DNA of 11,455 bases from positions 1-11,455 of the forward strand of contig JAJQHP010000204.1 in assembly GCA_021199695.1 (NCBI GenBank), given 5' to 3'. The notes beneath the pieces are model-generated. The model was not told the origin of the DNA. It saw only the letters and a program-made list of their open reading frames with translations, and did not search any database. Shown here in pieces: positions 1 through 6,321 of this stretch (its first letter is position 1; each line of letters opens with the position of its first letter). This stretch comes from Clostridiales bacterium (GTDB lineage Bacteria; Bacillota; Clostridia; Oscillospirales; Oscillospiraceae). The position numbers and the translations under genes are program-made.

Positions 1-1264
1 AGGGCATCCAGTAGCTGACGGGAGAGGAGTAGTTCTCGCCCACCAGGGTGCCGTAGCGCTCCTTATAGGTCATGCTGTATGTACCGGTGGGGGTGGCGTC
101 GTTTTGGCCGGAGACGATATCCGACTCAATGATCAGCTCTCCGTCCTTGTAGAAATAGAGGTGCTGGGCGGTCAGGTTGATCTCCACATAGGTATTCCCA
201 AAGTCGCCGTTGGCCCCTTCGCCCAGGACGGCGGCCTCCTGATACCACACCGGCTCCATAGAGCCGCTCTGCTTGTTCTCGATGGCCTCGATGAGCTCCT
301 GGGCGGTGGTTTCATCGTCCATCCACCAGCCGTAATCCCCTCCCTCCACGGTGATCGTCTCGCCGTAGGAGGTGGTGAACTCCCGGTTGGAGAAGATGGT
401 GGCGTAGTTGTAACGCAGATTGGACACCCAGGTGGTCACCTGGCTCTCATCCAGGGTGACGGTGCCGTCGTCGTTGAAGGTGAGCCAGTTTTGGAGGGTA
501 GCGCCGTCGATGGTCAGGGTGTCGTCCCCCATCTGGTAGGTGATGACAATGCCCAGATACTCGTTGAGGGTCTGGGCCTCCGCGATCAGGTCCGGGTCGT
601 CAGAGGTGACGGCGGGCTCCACATAGCAGCCCAGCTCCTCCAGATCCAGCTCGGTCTGCATCGAGGCCACCGCCTCCACAATGGCGGGAAGGAGGATGTC
701 CTGGTCCACCAGATTGCCCTCCACCTCCTCTACGACGGTCACGCCCCCCAGCTCCGCATCATAGTTGGAGATGTAGGCGTCCTTTGGGGCGGTGGAGGAG
801 GAGCTGTCCATGCAGCGGAGGCTTGTGATCGCCTCGGTGAGCTTGGCCGTGTCGTAGGAGAACATCTCATCCACCGTCATGGTGCTGGTCCGGTAGCCCA
901 GCAGAGCCATCGGCCAGGTCCAGGCGTTCTGCCCGGCCAGCAGATCGTCCACCTCGCTGCCCAGATTCAGAGCCAGGTCGATCTCATCGCCGGTGATCGT
1001 CTCGGTGACGCTGTCCCGCTCGATCAGGGTCAGGGTATAGGAATCCTGGCTGTCCTCCAGCGCCCGCTCCGCCTGGGAGACGGTCATGCCGGAGACGTCG
1101 ATGCCGTTGATGGTGGAGCCGGGGAGGAACATCTCCTCATATCGTTTGGCGATACCGGCGTAAATGCCTGCAACGATGAGCAGCAGACCCAGAATGACAG
1201 AGAGCAGCACGAGCACCCAGGAGCCGCTTCGGCGCTTGGGGGCGGTTGAGGTTCCGGCAGGCAT
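1..1264 (-). CDS. L,D-transpeptidase with peptidoglycan-binding region, C-terminus cut by window edge
   Basis: 421 residues are visible and the frame runs off the left edge. The protein starts with a short basic cytoplasmic tail (KRR at 10-12) and one membrane span (about 16-38), so it is predicted to be anchored with its bulk outside. Residues about 48-330 look like the duplicated putative peptidoglycan-binding region common in clostridial L,D-transpeptidases. From about 358 the YkuD-type catalytic domain begins: the strand EINLTAQHLYFYKDGELI, then SGQ..ATPTGTYSM, and a turn ending in SYWMP. The catalytic His and Cys motif (HGT..SxGCIR in the family) would lie beyond the window, so activity cannot be judged. 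The family makes 3-3 crosslinks between peptidoglycan stems. The ATG at 1264-1262 is chosen because AGGAAG sits 7 bases upstream, with a good promoter at 1327-1355. Another function on the same fold is possible. Confidence 0.88.
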   Translation of the reverse strand, partial: MPAGTSTAPKRRSGSWVLVLLSVILGLLLIVAGIYAGIAKRYEEMFLPGSTINGIDVSGMTVSQAERALEDSQDSYTLTLIERDSVTETITGDEIDLALNLGSEVDDLLAGQNAWTWPMALLGYRTSTMTVDEMFSYDTAKLTEAITSLRCMDSSSSTAPKDAYISNYDAELGGVTVVEEVEGNLVDQDILLPAIVEAVASMQTELDLEELGCYVEPAVTSDDPDLIAEAQTLNEYLGIVITYQMGDDTLTIDGATLQNWLTFNDDGTVTLDESQVTTWVSNLRYNYATIFSNREFTTSYGETITVEGGDYGWWMDDETTAQELIEAIENKQSGSMEPVWYQEAAVLGEGANGDFGNTYVEINLTAQHLYFYKDGELIIESDIVSGQNDATPTGTYSMTYKERYGTLVGENYSSPVSYWMP

Positions 1265-1326
1265 AGCAGCACTTCCTTTCCAATGGGCAGAACTGCCCGC
1301 AAAATCCATAACAGAAGGTGTCTATC

Positions 1327-1355
1327 ATCATAGCACAGAACCGGCCCATCGTCAA
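1327..1355 (-). promoter_or_regulatory. Promoter of the L,D-transpeptidase gene
   Basis: Leftward -35 TTGACG (1350-1355) and extended -10 TGCTATGAT (hexamer 1327-1332) are separated by 17 bases, about 60 bases ahead of the start codon. The leader also holds a small GGGCAG/CTGCCC hairpin near 1284-1297. The rest of 1356-1500, between this promoter and the upstream dehydrogenase stop, shows only a weak hairpin (GGGGC/GCCCC, 1476-1494) followed leftward by five T. That may be the dehydrogenase terminator. Confidence 0.7.
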
Positions 1356-1500
1356 ATTCAGGATGAAAAATTCAAAAAGGATTTAGAATTGGGCGAAAAC
1401 AGGGATAGCGTCTTCTCCCGAGCCCGCCGGCAAACGGCGCTTTCTATCTCTCCCCGTCTCCAAAAAGCCATCGGAGGGGCGTCGCTTTTGCCCCGCGCCC

Positions 1501-2493
1501 TCACTCCGCCCGGTTTTCCAGCCTCTCGCCCCGCCGAAAGGCCCGGGCATTTTCCAGGGTGGTCTCCGCGATGGCCCGGAGAGCGGTGTGGGTGAAGAAC
1601 GCCTGATGACTGGTGACGATGACGTTGGGATAGGACAGCAGCAGGGCCACTTTGTCGTTGGCCAGGATGTCGTCCGACAGGTCCTCGAAGACCTGCTCCT
1701 CCTCGTTTTCGTACACATCCAGTCCCACCGCCCCGAACCGGTGCCGCCGGAGCTGGTCTAAGAGGGCGTCCGTGTCGATGAGCTGGCCCCGGCTGGTGTT
1801 CACCAGGATGGCGGCGTCCTTCATCCACCCCAGGGTCTCCCCGTTCAGCATATGGTAGTTGTCCTCTGTCAGCGGACAGTGGAGGCTCACCAGGTCGCTC
1901 CGACGGAGCAGCTCCTCCAGGCCCACATAGGTCACAAGGCCCTCCAGGGCGGGATTGTGCCAGCTGTCGCAGCCCAGGACCTCCATGCCGAAGCCATGGC
2001 AGATGCGGGCCATGGCCGCGCCGATCCTGCCGGTGCCCACGATGCCCGCCGTCCCCCCGTGGAGATTCCGGCCCAACAGACCGTCCAGGGCAAAGTTGTT
2101 GTTGCGCACCCTGATATAGGCCTTGTGGATGTGGCGGCAGCCCGCCAGGGCCAGAGCCATGGCGAACTCCGCCACCGCCTCCGGGCTGTATCCCGGCACC
2201 CGGAGAACGGCGATGCCCAGCTCCCCTGCCGCTTTCACGTCCACATTGTTGTACCCGGCGCACCGGAGCAGTACCAGCTTCACCCCGGCCTCCGCCAGAA
2301 GCTCCAGCACCTCCCGTCCACAGTGGTTGTTGACAAAGATGCACACCGCCTCATAGCCCTGTGCCAGGGCCGCCGTGCGCTCGTCCAGGTTGGCGGGCTG
2401 AAAGTCGATGGAACATTCGGCCTCTCCCTTTGCCGCCAGGGGGTCGAAATACAGATGGTCATAATCTTTTGCGCCGTAAAACAGAATTTTCAT
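1501..2493 (-). CDS. ldhA: D-lactate dehydrogenase (fermentative LdhA type)
   Basis: 330 residues, the usual length for NAD-dependent D-lactate dehydrogenases that reduce pyruvate to D-lactate in the cytoplasm and regenerate NAD+. The Rossmann motif GTGRIG is at 153-158, with an acidic residue (D176) at the end of the next strand for NADH preference. The catalytic triad is present at R235 (NTSRGQ), E264 and H296 (TSHQAFFT), the same numbers as in Lactobacillus D-LDH. The segment VPGYSPEAVAEFAMAL and the H-Q-A-F ending resemble E. coli LdhA more than glycerate dehydrogenases. An in-frame ATG 12 codons upstream exists, but ATG 2493 has a GGGAG site 9 bases before it and starts with the family-typical MKILFY. 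It lies 47 bases after a 40-codon gene and is probably in its transcript. Substrate is inferred from family; other 2-oxoacids are possible. Confidence 0.86.
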   Translation of the reverse strand: MKILFYGAKDYDHLYFDPLAAKGEAECSIDFQPANLDERTAALAQGYEAVCIFVNNHCGREVLELLAEAGVKLVLLRCAGYNNVDVKAAGELGIAVLRVPGYSPEAVAEFAMALALAGCRHIHKAYIRVRNNNFALDGLLGRNLHGGTAGIVGTGRIGAAMARICHGFGMEVLGCDSWHNPALEGLVTYVGLEELLRRSDLVSLHCPLTEDNYHMLNGETLGWMKDAAILVNTSRGQLIDTDALLDQLRRHRFGAVGLDVYENEEEQVFEDLSDDILANDKVALLLSYPNVIVTSHQAFFTHTALRAIAETTLENARAFRRGERLENRAE

Positions 2494-2540
2494 GGGGCAG
2501 CACTCCCTTCTCAGACCAGTCTGCCCCAATACGGCATTCT

Positions 2541-2663
2541 TTAAGCGGCCTCGTCCCTCATTTCCTGGCGCGCCTCCCGCTCCGTATCGGCGGAGAACAG
2601 GAACCGTCCCTCCCGGGAATAGACCTCGATATGCTCCCTCACATGGCGAAACTCCACTTCCAT
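2541..2663 (-). CDS. Small 40-residue acidic/basic protein, function unknown
   Basis: An uninterrupted 40-codon frame, MEVEFRHVREHIEVYSREGR then FLFSADTEREARQEMRDEAA, ending in TAA at 2541. An excellent Shine-Dalgarno site, AAGGAGG, stands 8 bases before the ATG, and an extended -10 (2719-2724) lies about 55 bases upstream. The composition is highly charged and there is no signal peptide or membrane span. The pattern suggests two or three short beta strands (EFRH, HIEVYS, RFLFSA) followed by a charged helix. It precedes the D-lactate dehydrogenase by 47 bases with no terminator between them, so the two are probably co-transcribed. I do not recognise a characterised family and assign no function. 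Confidence 0.72.
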   Translation of the reverse strand: MEVEFRHVREHIEVYSREGRFLFSADTEREARQEMRDEAA

Positions 2664-2718
2664 CAGAAAGCCCTCCTTCCGGGAGTGCTCTGTAGCGTCT
2701 CCCCTGTTTGTTGGCTTT

Positions 2719-2747
2719 ATGATAGCAGGTTTAAAGTCCCATAAAAC
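2719..2747 (-). promoter_or_regulatory. Promoter of the 40-codon gene and D-lactate dehydrogenase
   Basis: Leftward extended -10 TGCTATCAT (hexamer 2719-2724) with only a poor -35 (GTTTTA or TTTTAT near 2741-2747). The -10 region sits inside a wide inverted repeat, TTTATG (2716-2721) and CATAAA (2740-2745), which could be an operator. The second dehydrogenase promoter (6261-6266) uses the same GCTATCAT with a weak -35. That would fit activator-dependent initiation, but this is inference. Confidence 0.5.
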
Positions 2748-2767
2748 GGACTGTGCCGGTTGCGCGC

Positions 2768-2798
2768 AAAAAAGGCCCCGCCATCTGCGGGACCTTTT
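2768..2798 (-). terminator. Terminator after secG
   Basis: An 11-bp stem with one mismatch (2771-2781 with 2787-2797, loop CATCT) is followed leftward by a run of T (the A run at 2768-2773 on the + strand). It lies 23 bases after the secG stop and separates secG from the dehydrogenase operon promoter. Confidence 0.85.
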
Positions 2799-2820
2799 CA
2801 GATGATTTGGTTCTCTGCTC

Positions 2821-3057
2821 TCACACCAGGTTGAGCACCAGAACGGCCAGCATGAACACGAGGGCGACCCACTTGGTCAGACGGGCCAGACGGGCGTCGG
2901 CGGAGCTGGCCTTGTTCTTGCCCATGTAGGTGTCAAAGCTGCCACCCAGGGAGCTGGCCAGGCCGGAGTTCTTGCCGGACTGGAGCAGCACGATGGCGAT
3001 GATAATGACGGCTGCGATCACCACAATGATAGAGAGAACGAGCTGAGCGGTTTCCAT
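2821..3057 (-). CDS. secG: Preprotein translocase subunit SecG
   Basis: 78 residues, the normal size for SecG, the small accessory subunit of the SecYEG protein-export channel in the plasma membrane. Two membrane spans are evident (about 5-25 and 59-77), joined by the conserved cytoplasmic loop with SGKNSGLASSLGGS and MGKNK followed by ARLARLTKW. The GxSG-rich loop and the N-K-x(n)-R-L-T-K-W run are typical of the family. Translation starts at ATG 3057, with AAAGGA about 10 bases upstream. It is transcribed alone from a near-consensus promoter (3125-3153) and ends at a strong terminator. In many Firmicutes secG precedes rnr and smpB; here it does not. Confidence 0.95.
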   Translation of the reverse strand: METAQLVLSIIVVIAAVIIIAIVLLQSGKNSGLASSLGGSFDTYMGKNKASSADARLARLTKWVALVFMLAVLVLNLV

Positions 3058-3124
3058 TTTCTTTTCATCCTTTCGTCAAACGTCCTCACATCGTGTGGAG
3101 ACGGCATATTCTGCGATGTTATTG

Positions 3125-3153
3125 ATTCTAACACAGGCGAATGGGAAATGCAA
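3125..3153 (-). promoter_or_regulatory. secG promoter
   Basis: -35 TTGCAT (3148-3153) and -10 TAGAAT (3125-3130), with a 17-base spacer and an upstream TG (extended -10), lie about 65 bases before the secG start. The 3154-3209 stretch between this and the birA stop shows no convincing leftward terminator, only a T run directly after the stop, so birA read-through into secG is possible. Confidence 0.75.
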
Positions 3154-3209
3154 GCACTTTTCCTGCGCTCAGCGGGATTTTTTCACCTGCCACGGTTCAA
3201 AAAACGTCC

Positions 3210-4202
3210 TCACACATACCCGTACAGTCCCCGGACGGACACCTCTCCCGAGGTGACTGTCTCCTCCCGGCCGTCCCGGTGACGGATGACCAGGCCGAAC
3301 CGGTCGTCGATGCCCACCGCCTGGGCCACCGTCTCCCCGTCCGGCCGGATGAGCCGGACCTCCCGGCCCAGGGTGATGCAGTCCCGGCGGTATTGCTCCA
3401 GATAGGGCTGCCGCCGCCCCGCCAGCCAGTCCAGATAGGTCCGGTCCAGGGCGTTGAGCAGACAGGCCGCCAGCTGTCCCCGGGGGACGGGATGTCCCAC
3501 TGCCTGGGCGACAGAGCCCGCGATGGCCTGTAGCTCCTCCGGCCAGTCCTCCGCCCGCTGGTTCACGTTGACCCCGATGCCGGGGATGACGTACTGGAGC
3601 GCCCCGCTCTCCCCCTCGATGGACATCTCCGTCAGGATGCCGCAGACCTTGTGATCGTTCATGATGATGTCGTTCGTCCACTTGATCTGGGGCCGCAGTC
3701 CGGTGGCCTCCTGGATGCCGTCGCACACCGCCACCGCCACATAGGCGGTCAGGTCCACCGCCTCCGCCGGGGCCACGTCCGGCCGGAGCAGGACGGAGAA
3801 ATAGATGCCCTTCCCGGAGGGGGAGGAAAAGCTCCGCCCCCGGCGGCCCCGGCCCCCGGTCTGCTCGTCCGCTATGACCGCCGAACCGTCCGGGATGCCG
3901 TTCTGGGCCTCCCGTTTCAGGTAGTTGTTGGTGGAGTCGATGCTCTGAAACACCTCCAGGTGTCGGGCGATGCGCTCCGTGTGGAGGAAGGGCTGTATCT
4001 CTCCCTCGGTGAGCAGGTCGGGGGCGGCGGACAGGCGATAGCCCCGGTTGGTGGCGGAGTCGATGGTATACCCCTCCCGGCGCAGGCCGTCGATGGCCTT
4101 CCACACTGCCGCCCGGCTGACGCCCAGCCGACGGCTCATCTCCTCCCCGGAGAGATAGCCCTCGCTCTCCCGGAGCAGGGCCAAAATCTTCTGCTTGCTC
4201 AT
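3210..4202 (-). CDS. birA: Bifunctional biotin-protein ligase / biotin repressor BirA
   Basis: 330 residues, typical of two-function BirA. Residues 1-60 form a winged helix-turn-helix (SGEEMSRRLGVSRAAVWKAI), so it should bind DNA as well as attach biotin to carboxylase carrier domains via biotinyl-AMP. The ligase domain has the biotin/adenylate loop GGRGRRGR at 116-123, KWTND at 174-178 (KWPND in many homologues, catalytic K174), KVCGIL, and GIGVNVN at 208-214. The C-terminal SH3-like domain is about 275-330. ATG 4202 is preferred over a start 25 codons upstream because AAAGGA lies 8 bases ahead of it and the longer version would begin upstream of the -10 box. No biotin synthesis or transport gene is nearby, so its regulatory targets are elsewhere. 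Confidence 0.95.
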   Translation of the reverse strand: MSKQKILALLRESEGYLSGEEMSRRLGVSRAAVWKAIDGLRREGYTIDSATNRGYRLSAAPDLLTEGEIQPFLHTERIARHLEVFQSIDSTNNYLKREAQNGIPDGSAVIADEQTGGRGRRGRSFSSPSGKGIYFSVLLRPDVAPAEAVDLTAYVAVAVCDGIQEATGLRPQIKWTNDIIMNDHKVCGILTEMSIEGESGALQYVIPGIGVNVNQRAEDWPEELQAIAGSVAQAVGHPVPRGQLAACLLNALDRTYLDWLAGRRQPYLEQYRRDCITLGREVRLIRPDGETVAQAVGIDDRFGLVIRHRDGREETVTSGEVSVRGLYGYV

Positions 4203-4248
4203 GACGCCCGTCCTTTCCCGCCCCTGGGGGCGATGCTTTGATGGGGGC

Positions 4249-4277
4249 ATTATACCACGATTTAGGGGGCGGGGCAA
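4249..4277 (-). promoter_or_regulatory. birA promoter
   Basis: Consensus -10 TATAAT (4249-4254) and -35 TTGCCC (4272-4277), 17 bases apart, lie about 47 bases before the birA ATG. The -35 starts only 6 bases past the preceding response-regulator hairpin. I see no obvious biotin operator (a long interrupted palindrome) across it. Confidence 0.75.
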
Positions 4278-4283
4278 TCAATT

Positions 4284-4319
4284 AGAGCGGCTGGCGAGAG
4301 ATTCCCCGCCAGCCGCTCT
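4284..4319 (-). terminator. Hairpin terminator after the response regulator
   Basis: A perfect 13-bp GC-rich stem (4284-4296 with 4307-4319) with a 10-base loop, 22 bases beyond the regulator stop. The leftward tail is AATTGATT rather than a clean U run, so release may be incomplete and some read-through into birA is possible. Confidence 0.7.
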
Positions 4320-4341
4320 GATACATCTGCGTCGCGATATC

Positions 4342-5043
4342 TTACGCCTCCGCCGCAATGAAGCGGTAGCCCACGCCCCGGACCGTCTTGATGAACCGGC
4401 TGTTCCCGGCGTCGTCCCCCAGCTTTTGCCGGAGGGTGCCCACATGGATGTCCAGGGTGCGGCTCTCCCCCAGGGCGTCGGTGCCCCAGACCCCGTCCAG
4501 CAGCTCCTGACGGCTGACGCTCTGGTCCGGGCGCTCCATGAGGTACTGGAGCAGAGCAAACTCCTTCAGGGTCAGCTCCACCGTCTGGCCGTCCACGCAC
4601 ACCTCATGGCGGCTGGGGGACAGCTCGATGCCGTCAAACACCAGGTCGCCCTGTCGTCTGCCCCGGTTGCCTCCCGCCCGGCGGAGAAGGGCCCGCACCC
4701 GGGCGCACAGCTCCATGACGCTGAAGGGCTTGGTGATGTAGTCGTCCGCCCCGGCGTCCAGGCCGTTGATCTTGTCCTCCTCCATGCCCCGGGCGGTGAG
4801 GAGAATGACCGCCACCTGCCGCAGCCGGGGGGCCGCCCGCATGAGCCGCACCGCCTCCAGCCCGGAGAGACCCTCCATCATAATGTCCATGAGCACCAGG
4901 GCAGGAGGCTCCTCCTTCATGTTCTCCAGCGCCTCCAGGGCGTTGGGAAAACCGGAGACCTCATACCCCTGACTGGTCAGGGCGAACTCCAGCAGACGGC
5001 GGATGCTCTCGTCGTCCTCCACCACGAAAATACGCTCTTTCAC
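4342..5043 (-). CDS. OmpR/PhoB-family response regulator, no partner kinase in view
   Basis: 233 residues from a GTG start at 5043, chosen because GGAGG sits 7 bases upstream and the frame above it is unrelated. The receiver domain (1-115) has the acidic pocket E9-D10-D11, phospho-acceptor D53 (VLMDIMM), T83 and K105 (TKPF), so it should be phosphorylatable. The winged-helix domain (about 130-230) has LTLKEFALLQYLM, the SRQELLDGVWG turn, SRTLDIHVGTLRQKLGDD as recognition region and the ending FIKTVRGVGYRF. The family controls transcription in two-component systems. Regulators of this class usually lie next to a histidine kinase. Here the downstream gene is birA behind a hairpin and the upstream gene is a dehydrogenase behind a terminator, so it is a single-gene unit. 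The signal and targets are unknown. Confidence 0.93.
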   Translation of the reverse strand: MKERIFVVEDDESIRRLLEFALTSQGYEVSGFPNALEALENMKEEPPALVLMDIMMEGLSGLEAVRLMRAAPRLRQVAVILLTARGMEEDKINGLDAGADDYITKPFSVMELCARVRALLRRAGGNRGRRQGDLVFDGIELSPSRHEVCVDGQTVELTLKEFALLQYLMERPDQSVSRQELLDGVWGTDALGESRTLDIHVGTLRQKLGDDAGNSRFIKTVRGVGYRFIAAEA

Positions 5044-5079
5044 GTTTTTCCCTCCGTTTACTTCTGTCTTACACGATTG

Positions 5080-5108
5080 ATTATAGAAAACCGCCCCTCT
5101 CGCCGCTA
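5080..5108 (-). promoter_or_regulatory. Response regulator promoter
   Basis: Consensus -10 TATAAT (5080-5085) lies 36 bases before the GTG start. The -35 at 17 bases spacing is poor (TAGCGG, 5103-5108), which would suit activation by a bound regulator, possibly the protein itself. Confidence 0.55.
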
Positions 5109-5141
5109 TCACCTCTTTGCAAAGTTTGTGTTAGATTTTTG

Positions 5142-5189
5142 AAAAATCGACAGGAGCAGACGACGCAATGGCACGTCGTCTGCTCCTGT
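5142..5189 (-). terminator. Strong terminator after the second dehydrogenase
   Basis: A perfect 16-bp stem (5150-5165 with 5174-5189, 8-base loop) is followed leftward by CGATTTTT, 28 bases after the stop of the dehydrogenase gene. It isolates that gene from the response regulator. Confidence 0.92.
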
Positions 5190-5216
5190 ACTGCATTTGA
5201 GCTGTAATTTGTCGTT

Positions 5217-6194
5217 TCACAGCAGCGTCTGATAGGCCCCGGTCTCCAGTACGGAGCAAATGCCCTCCACGCCGCACCGGACCATGTTGGCCACGGCAGC
5301 GTCCGTGTAAAACGCCATGTGCTGGGTCATGACCACGTTGGGGAACTGCCGGAGATAGGCCATGGAGCTGTTGCAGATGATCTCGTCCCGGTGGTTCTGA
5401 TGGTAAATGCCCTCCTCGTACTCGAAGCAGTCCAGCCCCAGGCCGCCGATCTTCTTCTGCTCGATGCCGGCGATGAGTGCGTCCGTATCCATGAGGGGTC
5501 CCCGGGCGCAGTTGATGAGGATGACCCCGTCCTTCATCCGGGCGATGGCGTCGCCGTCGATCATGTGATAGGTCTGCTCACTTAGGTTCAGGTGGACGGT
5601 GATGATGTCGCTCTCCCGGTAAAGGGTGTCCAGGTCCGTATAGGTGAGCCAGCGGGCCGCCGGGCCGGGATGGCTGTCATAGCCCAGCATCCGGCAGCCG
5701 AAGCCGGAGAGGTTTTGGGCCACCTGGGCGCCGATCCGCCCAGTGCCCACAATGCCCACCGTCAGGTTGCGCAGCTCCCGGCCGTAAAGCCCCTGGAGGG
5801 AGTAGTCGTTCACCTGCATCCGCCACAGGGCCGCCTTGTAATGCCGCAGGCAGAGGAGCATGAGCATGACGGTGTACTCCGCCACCCCATTGGGGTCGTA
5901 ATATGCATTGCACACGGGCAGACCGATGTTCTTTGCATGGGTCAGGTCGATGTGGTCATACCCCACCGTGCGGGTGGTCAGGCAGCGGACCCCCAGCTGC
6001 CGGTAGGTATCCAGCAGGGCCGCGTCAATTTTTCCCTGGCCGAGCATCGTCACCCCGTCGCACCCCGCCGCCAGCTCGGCGTTTTCCAGGGTCGGCACCT
6101 GTTCCGTCAGGGCCAGCTCCACCCCGAGCTGCCGGGCGCAGCGGTCAAAATGCGCCCTCTCATCGTCTCTGACCTCATAGGCAAGTATTTTCAT
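5217..6194 (-). CDS. D-2-hydroxyacid dehydrogenase (D-LDH / phenyllactate dehydrogenase-like)
   Basis: 325 residues, cytoplasmic NAD-dependent reductase of 2-oxoacids to (R)-2-hydroxyacids. The Rossmann motif GTGRIG is at 150-155, followed by D173. The catalytic set is R231 (NCARGP), E260 and H292 (TQHMAFYTD), with the same spacing as in the other dehydrogenase here. From memory, the opening MKILAYEVRDDE, the TRTVGYDHIDL segment, MKDGVILINCARG, the GIYH.N.. stretch and the PNVV.T.H..FYTD.AV.NMV ending resemble clostridial aryl-lactate and 2-hydroxyisocaproate dehydrogenases (FldH/HadH type), and more loosely VanH. Substrate therefore could be pyruvate, phenylpyruvate or branched 2-oxoacids. 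AAGGAGGT stands 6 bases before the ATG. The gene is a single transcription unit divergent from a Crp/Fnr regulator. Confidence 0.88.
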   Translation of the reverse strand: MKILAYEVRDDERAHFDRCARQLGVELALTEQVPTLENAELAAGCDGVTMLGQGKIDAALLDTYRQLGVRCLTTRTVGYDHIDLTHAKNIGLPVCNAYYDPNGVAEYTVMLMLLCLRHYKAALWRMQVNDYSLQGLYGRELRNLTVGIVGTGRIGAQVAQNLSGFGCRMLGYDSHPGPAARWLTYTDLDTLYRESDIITVHLNLSEQTYHMIDGDAIARMKDGVILINCARGPLMDTDALIAGIEQKKIGGLGLDCFEYEEGIYHQNHRDEIICNSSMAYLRQFPNVVMTQHMAFYTDAAVANMVRCGVEGICSVLETGAYQTLL

Positions 6195-6256
6195 ATCAGT
6201 ACCTCCTTAGACATCGCCGCAGACGTATTTGCGCATTGATGCCCCAAATCATCTGG

Positions 6257-6285
6257 TTGCATGATAGCCCCAACTGTGCTATTCT
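6257..6285 (+). promoter_or_regulatory. Promoter of the Crp/Fnr-family gene
   Basis: -35 TTGCAT (6257-6262), 17-base spacer, extended -10 TGCTATTCT (hexamer 6280-6285). The expected start is near 6292, about 30 bases before the ATG. Confidence 0.7.
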
Positions 6286-6288
6286 GAA
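6261..6288 (-). promoter_or_regulatory. Promoter of the second dehydrogenase
   Basis: Leftward -10 TATCAT (6261-6266) preceded by GC, with a weak -35 TTCAGA (6283-6288, 16-base spacer). It occupies the same DNA as the rightward promoter: each -10 overlaps the other promoter's -35. Confidence 0.5.
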
Positions 6289-6321
6289 TGTAATGCAGAT
6301 GACATTTGGGAGGGTGATCGA

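Larger units (their letters stand above)
6243..6310. repeat. Inverted repeat bracketing the divergent promoters
   Basis: The left arm is CCCAAATCATCTG (6243-6255); the right arm is CAGATGACATTTGGG (6296-6310). They are reverse complements apart from a 2-base insertion and are 40 bases apart. The arms fall near the inferred transcription starts, so each transcript would begin with almost the same sequence, CAGATGA(CA)TTTGGG. The right arm runs into the ribosome-binding site of the Crp/Fnr gene. A further short palindrome, ATCAT-N8-ATGAT (6248-6265), overlaps the left arm. These are candidate operators; who binds them is inferred. Confidence 0.65.

Noticed and set aside
104..1249. Rightward open frame of 381 codons
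   Set aside because: Shadow of the L,D-transpeptidase on the minus strand, kept open by the GC-rich codon bias. The minus-strand product has a membrane anchor, a ribosome site, a promoter and a recognisable domain start.
3163..3187. Hairpin CCTGC/GCGGG followed by six T reading rightward, between secG and birA
   Set aside because: No rightward gene ends here; the stem is 5 bp with a wobble pair on that strand and a mismatch on the other.
1501..6194. Possible vancomycin-resistance-like set (VanH-like dehydrogenase, OmpR-type regulator, D,D-carboxypeptidase nearby)
   Set aside because: There is no D-Ala-D-Lac ligase, no VanX dipeptidase and no sensor kinase. The genes are in separate transcription units and each is explained by ordinary metabolism or wall maintenance.
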